A stretch of 20,000 nucleotides of DNA from Chrysomallon squamiferum (Eukaryota; Mollusca; Gastropoda; Neomphalida; Peltospiridae), in NCBI GenBank assembly GCA_012295275.1, contig CM022673.1:6360311-6380310 (forward strand), read 5' to 3'. This document shows positions 1-9,589 of the stretch, piece by piece. A program made the position numbers and the translations under genes. Position 1 is the first letter of the stretch. The number at the start of each line of letters is the position of its first letter. Below the pieces are notes generated by a model, which saw nothing but the letters and a program-made list of their open reading frames with translations, was not told the DNA's origin and searched no databases.

Positions 1-830
1 ATTTTTATTACATTTTTTTCATTCTTTTTTTCTCTTTTTTTTTTCTTCTTATTATTATTTTTTATTTATTTATTTTTTTTATTTTTTTTTATTTTTTTTT
101 TTTTTCGTCTTTGGCATCTTAGATCTTTCTTACCTGATAAAGCTAAACCGGAAATGACGTCACAAATGCAACAAACAAAGAAAAAAATTTCTCGCTGAAA
201 ACAGACATGATATATTAATCAAATTATTGCTGAAACAAGCTCAACTTTCGTAAAACTATTTATAAATCAGCATTCGGTAATTATTTGTCCTACGGGATGG
301 GAGTTATTTCGTGGCAAGCGAATGTGTATGTTTTCTTAACGAATGTTTTTAGTTGTTTATTAAATTAAATATAAAGTGAAGCTGATCTTTATTTTTGTCC
401 ATTTACTTAAGGTAAACGCGGAAGAGATGAAAGTATGAATATTTTTAAAATGGTAGCAATTAATTATGGTTTTATTAGCGGGAGGTGTTTGGGATTGTCG
501 TTATTTTTACATTATTATTATTATTATTATTATATAAAACAAAAATTTTAAAATACTCAGACAAATGACAGATAGATAAATACAGCCAAATAAACAAAGA
601 AATGAATACATACAAGTGAACATACAGGCAGATCAATAAAGACATGTGAACAGACATACACAAGAAAAAGACTAATAAGAAAGGAAGTACTGAAACAAAT
701 ACAGAAAGAAAAGAAAAATACATTACCACCGTAAAAATGCAAATTAATTTTTCAAATCTTGTAACTCATACAAATCTTTATGTTAATTATTTTATATTCC
801 ATGATAAAACTATTTACTACCTTCGTACTA
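1..830. other. AT-rich intergenic DNA, left edge
   Basis: The first 105 bases are T-rich low-complexity sequence. A short TTA run is at 511-532. A degenerate ACAT/AGACAT-rich stretch (about 560-720) gives hydrophobic open frames on the minus strand that are not genes. A perfect TGACGTCA is at 155-162. Confidence 0.7.
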
Positions 831-1190
831 TAAGGCACACCTCGCTATTTTTTTTCTATGGTTTCATGCTTTAATTCAATGGACATCATCCGCTTCTTCT
901 TCTTAGCACTGTCCTTTGCACTCATTTTCTTAGGATCCACGGAAATTTGGAAAAATACTGCAGTAAACGCGAATACAGTACAACAGAGATGCTTCCAGGT
1001 CCAGGTAACCACGTGAAGCAAACGAATGAGACGCGGGATGCTGGGCGGATGTTGTGTTGTTCGAGGCGCCAACTAGCGGCGGCAAATCTGAAGCTCGATC
1101 GTAACTTAGATTCTGGCTCGCAACTCAAAGCAAAAAAAAAAAAACGACTGCTCGTAACTCGGATAACACATAAGTCGAGGTACCACTGTA
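831..1190 (-). mobile_element. Internally deleted pogo/Tigger-like DNA transposon
   Basis: The right end on the plus strand reads taagtcgaggtaccactg followed by TA, matching the CAGTGGTACCTCGACTTA type of terminus I associate with Tigger-like elements. On the minus strand an ATG at 925 opens MSAKDSAKKKKRMMSIELK and continues to ETIEKK before a stop at 845. This resembles the start of a pogo-family transposase helix-turn-helix. The left end (aaggcacacctcgcta) looks like a decayed inverted copy next to TA. The catalytic region is absent, so it is a non-autonomous remnant of about 360 bp. Confidence 0.65.
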
Positions 1191-2476
1191 TTTAGTTAAA
1201 ACTTCCAATATTTTTTTTTTTACTAAAATAAGCCTAACTGATTAAATGCGAAGAAGATTTGAGTTATATTTTTTCTTGCCCACTGATGATGTATAATAAA
1301 AAAAAAAAATCAATATTTCTGTAACATCATTAGAATCTGACTTGTTGCTTATTTATTATTAATAATTTTTATAACATATTTATCTTTTGTTTTGCTTTGA
1401 TCATGTGATACGTGTCTTTGACAACAAGAATCGACAACAGTCACACACCATAGAATAATAGTTTGTTGTTTTTTGTTGTTTTTTTTGTTGTTGTTTTTTT
1501 TTTTTTCTCGGAATATGTTACAAACACTAGTGACAACATATGTACATATTCTGGAATGCAAATTCCATATCTTTTTTTTTTGCTGCTGGCCATTAAAATC
1601 GATACGTTCGTTCATTTAGGCACTTTAATTCTTATTAATCCGGTTCGTATACACCTCCAATTAATGTAATGGCATGGACATGTAATTTTCTATGATTAAC
1701 CCGTTCAGATTATTACTGGAAATGACAGATCGTGTTGGCAGGATGCCAAGGTTGGCATTTCAACTGTTTGTTTCCGGTTTTGCGTATTACAGCTAATGCA
1801 CTCTTTATGCTATCCGAGTGCAATGGTAATTTGTTGCATGAGATTTTATTTAAAGGTGCACGCTCTGATTTTTATTCATTTACTAATAAATTCTTCTTTT
1901 TCTTCTAAATAATCATCTTCGACTTCATTTTCATCATCAGTATGGTTTTTCTTCTTCTTTTCATTGTGATCATCACCTTCCACTTATTATTAATCATCCT
2001 CTTCATTTTTCCGTCGCCATCATCTTCATCATCATCATCATACCAGTGATTGTATTGGATTTAACTCTAAACCATAAATCTTAATTTTTTGGATAAATCG
2101 TTTGAATAACATAAAAAAAAAAAAGTTCGTTGATTAGGTTTAAAACCATTAAACTGACCTTTATTTCCAACTAACCTATTAACTCACTAACAACAGTAAT
2201 TTATTCAGTGGACAAACGTGGATGCTACCACAACATCAGCAACAGTTTATTATTAAAATAAATTATTAACACATCCGAACAGTCACTAATTTCAATTAAC
2301 ACGCACACAAAAAGATAAATTATCCATGCATAGTTACATTTATAAATACATATATAAATATACGTATATTACAGATGAAAGCAAGCGTACATACATTGCA
2401 TACACACACAAACAAAAACGCGCGCGCAACATCATATATATTACATATCTAGATATATACATATATACCTAGATAT
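1191..2476. other. AT-rich intergenic DNA
   Basis: GTT/T-rich low-complexity at 1462-1507, CTT/CAT-rich imperfect triplets at 1890-2045, and the NFI palindrome listed separately. No gene seen. Confidence 0.65.
1735..1749. promoter_or_regulatory. Perfect nuclear factor I (NFI) palindrome
   Basis: TTGGCAGGATGCCAA fits the full NFI consensus TTGGC(N5)GCCAA exactly, and a further half-site TTGGCA lies at 1752-1757. It is about 3 kb upstream of the homeobox start codon, in otherwise unremarkable DNA. Sequence match only; occupancy unknown. Confidence 0.4.
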
Positions 2477-2508
2477 ATACATACATTCATACATACATAC
2501 ATACTTAC

Positions 2509-2539
<31 letters not shown>

Positions 2540-2577
2540 CATACATACATACATACATACATACGTACATACATACA
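2477..2577. repeat. (CATA)n microsatellite
   Basis: A nearly continuous CATA tetranucleotide tract with a few substitutions. It is preceded by ATATAC-rich DNA and followed by a short GTGCGCGC/ACAC stretch. Confidence 0.95.
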
Positions 2578-2689
2578 AAGACACCTGCGTGCGCGCACAC
2601 ACACGAGCATTACTTATATACAAATACTTGTGAACATACAAAAAAACTGAACAATCATACACAAACTACCAATGACATTCGAAACGTGA

Positions 2690-3085
2690 AACAGGTCTTC
2701 ACTTGCGTGAACACTAATAAGAAAATTGATGGATAAACTCCATTACGCGCGCTATTATCCGCCAGCGAACGGCAAGGAAAGAAAATGGCGCCACGTCACA
2801 AAAATTATCAATTTCATTTACTAACCAAACAAGCCGTATCGCGTCCAATTATCCAATTAGCGTAATTAGGAAAAGTGTTAGTCTAGAGCCCCGTAACCAG
2901 TCAATTAATCTCGGTTCGTTTTATCGATGACGGCCGAACGCCACCTGAACTACGGTCTACCCGTCAATTATTATTTCTCTAATTAGTCAACGCACACGTA
3001 TTGGCGGATTCTCTTTCTGATATCGGGTGAATTAATGATCGATCGCTTTCGGCATGGTCATGTAATTTCCGTCTAATGATTGTTT
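2690..3085. promoter_or_regulatory. Candidate cis-regulatory module rich in homeodomain sites
   Basis: A non-repetitive island between microsatellite-rich flanks, 1.7-2.0 kb upstream of the ISX-like ATG. ATTA/TAAT cores occur at CCAATTAT (2845), CCAATTAG (2853), TAATTAG (2863), CAATTAATC (2902), CAATTATTA (2965), TAATTAG (2980), GAATTAATGATC (3029) and CTAATGATTG (3073). A CACCTG E-box is at 2942. Local GC is higher than around it. Function is inferred. Confidence 0.4.
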
Positions 3086-3179
3086 AAAAAATAATGGATG
3101 TCAGAGGTTTTTTTTTTTTATGTTGTTGTTTTTTTGTTTTTTTTGCTGCTGTTTTTTTTTTTTCAAAAAAAAATTAATA

Positions 3180-3278
3180 TTATAATTCAATTAAACTCGC
3201 GGTAAAAATTACTGGCAGACGACATTGGTAAAATTTCGCTTTGATCAGACGGAGCCGGGGAAGGAAAGTATTGGTCAG
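3180..3278 (+). other. Possible 5' non-coding exon of the ISX-like gene
   Basis: TTGGTCAG|GTAAGA at 3278/3279 is a perfect metazoan donor at the end of a non-repetitive stretch, on the same strand and 1.5 kb upstream of the start codon. No partner acceptor just 5' of 4742 is convincing and no TATA or initiator is evident. The surrounding 3180-3520 interval has no credible protein frame. Confidence 0.2.
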
Positions 3279-3534
3279 GTAAGAGGCACATACGTATCTT
3301 GTACAGTGGTTTATTGGTCTTTGTGTTATCGCGAGCAAACAAATCGGGGGATATAGCGTCCTGATCGAGATTGTGTTTTCGGAAATTAAGACGAACGAGC
3401 GACATGAAACGTGCATCTTCGCTGGCGAGGGTTCCTGAGCCGAAGGAAGTGTGACTGTCCGAAAATTACCGAACTGTAACCGTCGTTCGTTTTCGTTGCA
3501 AGGTAGATTCTTAAATGTAGTATGACTTGAATTA

Positions 3535-3556
3535 CTATTATTATTATTATTATTAT

Positions 3557-3594
<38 letters not shown>

Positions 3595-3605
3595 ATAGTA
3601 ATAGC

Positions 3606-3642
<37 letters not shown>

Positions 3643-3662
3643 TCTTGCAGATCTGCAAATTA

Positions 3663-3701
<39 letters not shown>

Positions 3702-3713
3702 ATATATATATGG
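3535..3713. repeat. (TTA)n/(AGT)n and (AT)n microsatellites
   Basis: TTA triplets pass into AGT triplets (about 3535-3640), followed by an AT dinucleotide run at about 3665-3713 that could extrude as a cruciform. Confidence 0.95.
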
Positions 3714-3716
3714 GAT

Positions 3717-4445
3717 TAATTTAGTGGTACTGTGTTTAAACATGCCAAATTTTGTTTATAGGGGCTAAATGAAAAAGTACGCATTTAATTATTTATCCTT
3801 TGTATTATTTCAAATACAGTCTTTCACATCCTTATTCCTGATGATTCTGTGTGCCAGTCAGTGATCAAAATTACTTATGTTAAGGGACGCACGTAATATT
3901 TTAATTTTAGTTTCACTGTATTTAAAAAGATGTCTAATTTTGTTTATCATGAATGTACTTTTGAATCAAAATACGAAAGTAATCAATTATTGTTTGTAAT
4001 ATTTCTAATGTATATATTTCAGATTTATTATTATAGCGATACAGTGTCCAAGCAATGCACATTATTACTTATATTTAAAGATGCGTGTACAAGTAAATTA
4101 GCTAGCATTGTGTTTAAAAAATATACGAAACTTTTGCTTTATATAGACCGAAATTTCAAACAAAAAGGAAGAAAGAAATTAATCTAATAAGCGTTACGTT
4201 TACAATAATATCACATTTATATGCAGACCACAATTTAGAACAAAAAATTCTGAAGATAATTAAGTATCTTATTATTATATTGTATCATTATACTTAAAAA
4301 GATACCAAATTTGGGGCCTAAATGTATTACAAAAAGTACAAAAGTAATTAATTCTGTAACTTGTTTCACATTTCAGACATATCGGTGATATACATATGGC
4401 GATACATTGTCCATACAAATGATGCGTTTCCTGCAAGATAATTGG
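3717..4445. repeat. Three diverged direct-repeat copies
   Basis: Related stretches begin near 3722, 3912 and 4285. Shared words include CTGTRTTTAAA, AAATTTTGTTTAT or AAATTTGGGG, AAAGTAATYAATT, ATTTCAGA, GCGATACA.TGTCCA and GATGCGT. The last two copies align for roughly 160-200 nt, the first for about 100. It could be an old local duplication or an unrecognised repeat family. A short AT-rich open frame at 3930-4187 falls inside and is not considered a gene. Confidence 0.5.
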
Positions 4446-4741
4446 TTGAAGTGCGAGTGATTCAGTGAAATCCAACACAGGAAGGATGAGGCTCTAGTAT
4501 CTGTGTTAATAACGTACACACAACGTTCAAAGCAAATTCTTCCAAATATTTAACTTCGCAAAACAATTATGTTCTATTTCCAAAAATTCTATTACGAACT
4601 GTACAGTCTGAGATAACCATTCACCTCTTAAGACTTTGAAATCATCATCATCATCGCTCACGAAGAAAAAGTTTCGACAGAAATAAAAGAAAATTTTCGT
4701 ATCTATATCCGACTGCTCGAATAATTTACAAGTTTCAAAAT

Positions 4742-4973
4742 ATGGATCTATCCATTTCAAAATCTGTTCATCTCTGCTGCGGGAAACCGGCCTCGTTTAA
4801 ACATTCTATCGACAGCATTCTTAAATGTCAACGAAGTGGCGCCAGAGAAACAGGCGGAACAGATTCGGAGATCTGTGATAAAAACGAAGATAACCAGTGT
4901 AGCGAGACTGACTACCGTCGGTTCAGTCGTCAGGCTGTTTGTGATGGTTTTTACGTCACTGACGTTCCAACAG
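4742..4973 (+). CDS. ISX: ISX-like exon 1 (start codon, octapeptide)
   Basis: Coding part of exon 1, 77 codons plus one base. It holds the octapeptide-like HSIDSILK (nt 4802-4825), which in PAX and PRD-class proteins is an eh1-like Groucho-binding repression motif. The rest is Cys/Asp/Ser-rich linker. The donor is ACAG|GTAACC. The leftover G joins AT of exon 2 to make GAT (Asp), so phase matches exactly across a 4.26-kb intron. The 5' end of the transcript is not determined. Confidence 0.8.
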
Positions 4974-6118
4974 GTAACCGGTATTGTTTACTCTCTCTTC
5001 TTGGAGAAAATCTATTTTATCAGCCTTGTTTTTTTTGTTTGTTTTTTTTCAATTTCTAGCCGTAGCTAAAGCTAAAGCCTTGCATTCAAATAATTATTGA
5101 CATAAAATTTGGTTTCAATTTATTTCATTTTTGAAATTTATTTTTAAAAATTTATTTTTGAAATTTATTTTTAAAAATGTATTAAGTAAAAATTTATTTA
5201 ATTATTTACTTACTCACTCACTCACTCACTCTATTACTCACTTATTTATTTATTTATTTATTTTTTTATTTTTTTTATTTATTGCTGCCTTTCTCTTGTA
5301 TCTCTGAAATGTAATTTATAATAAATGAAAAAGCTATATCTGTAACTGCATCTTATCATATTTATAATTTAGTCTAGGATTTTCTTAATGGAAAATGGAT
5401 AATTAAATCACAATACACATAGTTCAAATTATTGTGCTTAATGAGAATGTGATGATGATGTTTATTCTTTTGTTTTCAAAGTTTTTAATATATTTAACAA
5501 TAACACCAAAATTATTATTCATTTCTATCTCATTTAACTTTCCGTTAAGTTTTAATTTTAAAAATACTTCTATTCACTAATTTAAAACTGTTCTCTCTAA
5601 TCCATTATCACATTATTTTATTTTTTTTTTTTTTTTTTTATTTTATTAAGTTTAGAACTTGAGACTTGCAATCGCATTTAGTCATCGCAAAGCCTAAGCA
5701 TAGGAAGTCGACCGATTAGGACCTGTTTATTAAATATTATATCAAAATTAAAAATATTTAACCATCTATCTGCACAGACAGGATTTGTCCACTTTCAGAC
5801 TGTGAGGCCGTGTTCAGCATCTGCATAGCGCGCGTGTCTAAATTCGGACCTGAAATTTTAAGCCTTTGACGAAAAGCACTTGAATCTTCAATTGGTTGAT
5901 GACGCCAGCTCAATACTCAGATGGAGTTTTGCGAATGTGTAATTAAGAGATGTTTTCCCAAACGTTTTGAATTACTCTTTAATCATTAGTGCGCTATTGT
6001 TATAAAGTGTGCTGAAAATTAACACACAAAGAACACTCCCTTCCGGAATTCCAAAGACAAAAACAAAAAAATCCTGATTTTTATTTTTTATTTTTATTTT
6101 TTTGTCATTTTTCTATTA

Positions 6119-6173
<55 letters not shown>

Positions 6174-6492
6174 TTGTTTTATATGTCATTGTCATTTTTA
6201 TTTGTTTTTGTTCATCATCATTATCACGTAGCATATTTATGTAGAAAAGTTATGACGGCATAAATATATTCATATTGAATAATAATATAACTTAATGAAT
6301 TCTGGAAGTTTGCATCTGACCGTATTTTAAAAACAAAACAAAAATAAATTAAAAAAATATATATATATATATATATATTTTTAATTTTTTTAATTTTTTT
6401 TAATTTTAATTGTTTTAATTTTTAATGTTTTTTTTTTTTTTATTTTATTTTTTTTTCATGTTATTTTATTATTATTATCATTTTTTTTTATT

Positions 6493-6527
<35 letters not shown>

Positions 6528-7254
6528 TTTTGGCATAGGATTTTGAATTTTATCTCCAAATTTTTATCTGATTTTACAACATAATAACTTAAATTAATGT
6601 ATCGGTTACTAAGTGCACTTCATGAAGGCTTTAACTCAATGCTTACCTTTATTATTTTTGACTCGTTGCTCAGTCGAATATTAACGCATTTTCCCCATCT
6701 AGCCAATATCCAAACATTTATATGTCAAAGATCGAATATTAACGCATTTTTCCCATCTAGCCAATATCCAAACATTTATATGTCAAAGATCATTGACTTT
6801 GTATATGATTAGTTGATTAATGGTAACTGAAATTCAAAGAGAGCCTCATATAACGGTTTCCTTTTTATACAAACGATAACTTTAGAAGCTTTAAAAAGCT
6901 GATAAATGTTAATTCTGAATTAACTTTGTTGAGCTGACGATAAAAAACAGCATTCATTCGTTCGTTCGTTCGTTCGTTCGTTGATCAAAAATGTATAGAT
7001 AAAATTTTGTATAAAATAATACTGAATTCTAAATGTAATTTTGCAATTATTTTTAAACGATCACCAAAAGTAGTTTTTACTGTATTCGCTGTTGATGGTT
7101 GTCTTTTGTGATGTTTGTTATGGTGATGATGGTAGTGATTGTGGTAGCAATAATAGTTGCAGTGGTAAAAGTTATAGTAATAATAGTATAAGCAGTATGG
7201 AAATAATAGTAACACCAGCAATGGTCATAGCAGAACAGTACCAGTAACAATAGC

Positions 7255-7285
<31 letters not shown>

Positions 7286-8745
7286 CTAGTAGACGGAGTG
7301 GTAGAAGTAAAAGCAGTGGTAGTAGCAACAGCAGCAGCAGTAGCAATAACAACAGTAATAGTAACAGAAGCAGTAGTAATACTAGTATTAGTAGTAACAG
7401 TATTAGTAACATTAGCATTAGCAGTACTAGTTTAGTAAATTTTACTATTAACAGTATAGGTACCGGTGTAAGACGTATAACATGAACTATACAATCACGT
7501 CACTTGATAACGTTACAACAGTAACAATACAGTGAGAATCTTGGTCACGGTCGTCGAGCTAGATTCTGTTTTATGGTCATGTTTGTGTTTAGCACACAGC
7601 GCGTTTGTTATCACTGTGATTAGACCAATAAATCAAGCTAGGTCAACAAAGGTTCCATTCAAAAACTCATAAGGGTTTACTCTCACTTCCTCAACAGTAT
7701 TTTAAAACACACCTTCTCGTTATTGCAAATACCTGGAGATCCTGAGATACGTTAGATATTTGTGTTAAATTATTTCTCATATATATTTTTTCTTATGTTC
7801 ATGTTACAAAATTAGATGTCATTTTAATATGTTGATGAGAAAGATGATTTTGAAAAATAGTATGGGGACAAATGTGCATATCAGTAGAAGTTGAAGTTGT
7901 TTCTTCATTATGAAACGAGAAAATAAATAAAGTAGTAGTAGTAATAGTAGAAGCTGTATCAGTAGAAGTAGTAGTAATAATAATAGCTTTAATAGGACCT
8001 GTTGTTGTTGTAGTAATAGTAGTAGTAGTAGTCTAGTGTAACTAGTAACAGTAACAGTTACTGTAGTAATAATAGTTGTTGATGTTGTAGTTATTATTGT
8101 CGTTGTAGTTGTAGTAGTAGTAGTAACAGAAGTAGTAATAATAAAGATGATGCAGTTATAACAGCAGTATAACTATTTTTCAGCATGTAATATCAATTAT
8201 TGTTGGCATCGATGTTCTTTTTCGTCATTTTATTAGTATCTTCTAATTTTTATCGTTATCTTTATCATTAGACATAAATGAAATAGTATTAATAATAATA
8301 ATATCACCTTTTTAAGTTTATAAAAAAAAAAAAAAAAGAATAAAATGTAGTCCTTCCGTCGTACCAGTAATAAATCTCGAAAATATTCTCACCGGTTTTC
8401 GTGAATCAAAGACCTTAATCATATTTATTACATCTCTTTAACAGAAGACCTGGCCTTTATGCTGGATTCTGTGTAATCTTTGATGGTTCGATAAAAGGAT
8501 TAAATCTGTAATAATTAAACATTACATAAAGTATTCGTTTTCTTTGATGTCTGGGTTTGATCGTTGAACAATGGCCCAGCCTAGCTCTGCGGGTTCCCGG
8601 TGGCAGCCATGATGGATGACCCGCAGTAAACACCATCCAGCAGCCGCAGATTTAAATTTATTTTATTAATTATTACTAAGGAAATTAAGATTAATGTCTG
8701 AAAGGGTACATTAAAAAAAAAAAAAAAAAACTTTTCTCATATTCT

Positions 8746-8805
<60 letters not shown>

Positions 8806-9540
8806 TTTTTTACTGGTGTGTTTTGTGTTGTATAAATGGTGAAACGAAAAGCGTAAAGCAAGGATTGCAACATGGAAGTGCTTCTCTGTTAGCAGCTATT
8901 ACTACTATTACTACTACCTGTACCACATACTATTATCAATAAACAACCAACCAAACAAACATACAAACATACAAACAAACAAATAAATAAATAGTTAAAT
9001 AAATAATTGAATCAATAAATCAATCAATCAAATCGAATATGCGCATTTTCTGGCTATTATATGAAATGAAAGTTTATTTATTTTTCTAATTTATTTATAT
9101 TATATATTTGATTGTTTGTTTAGTTGTTGTTGTTGTTTTTTGTTTTGTTTTATTTGTTTGTTCGTTCGTATATCTGTATGTTTATTTATTTATTTATTTA
9201 TTTATTTTATTTTATTTTATTTTATTTAAAGATCTGCGGATATCGCGAGTGTCACGTGACCACGAAGACCCCTCTGACGACAATATACATTTTGATTCAG
9301 GTGCCTGCAGTCCGAACAGCGATTTTGTAAATTCAGGATCAGAACGCGAGTCTTGTTCTGGAACGGGCGACAGAAAGATCTACGTTGACTCAGGTAATCA
9401 TACAAGTCTGTGTGATGCTCTAATTCATCCACTGACCTTAAGGTTCTGGGATCTTATCACAATAACTGCTACAATCTTATTTTAACTTCGAAAGTTTATG
9501 ATCACCCAAACCTATTATTATTATTGTATTATTATTATTA

Positions 9541-9589
<49 letters not shown>

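Larger units (their letters stand above)
4974..9231 (+). other. ISX-like intron 1 (4258 nt)
   Basis: GT at 4974 and AG at 9230-9231. It is AT-rich and contains TTTA, TTA, GTTC and AGT/CAG trinucleotide microsatellites, a 58-bp tandem duplication, a GC-rich hairpin island and a TCF/LEF-like site cluster (all listed separately). The non-repetitive parts 5640-6060 and 7440-7760 have no ORF of note. I find no extra exon in it, though a short alternative exon could be missed. Confidence 0.7.

Noticed and set aside
3930-4187. 85-codon plus-strand open frame
   Set aside because: AT-rich with no recognisable motif, and it lies inside the diverged direct repeats.
6676-6791. CRISPR-like direct repeats
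   Set aside because: Only two adjacent copies with no spacers, in an animal intron.
7077-7418. Poly-Leu and similar open frames here and at 3386-3658
   Set aside because: They are translations of AGT/CAG-type triplet microsatellites, with no domain and no codon structure.
9108-9231. Hydrophobic N-terminal extension of exon 2 (a possible membrane segment starting at the ATG at 9108)
   Set aside because: The hydrophobic residues are encoded by GTT and TTTA repeats. The exon 1 to exon 2 splice gives a phase-matched protein with an octapeptide instead.
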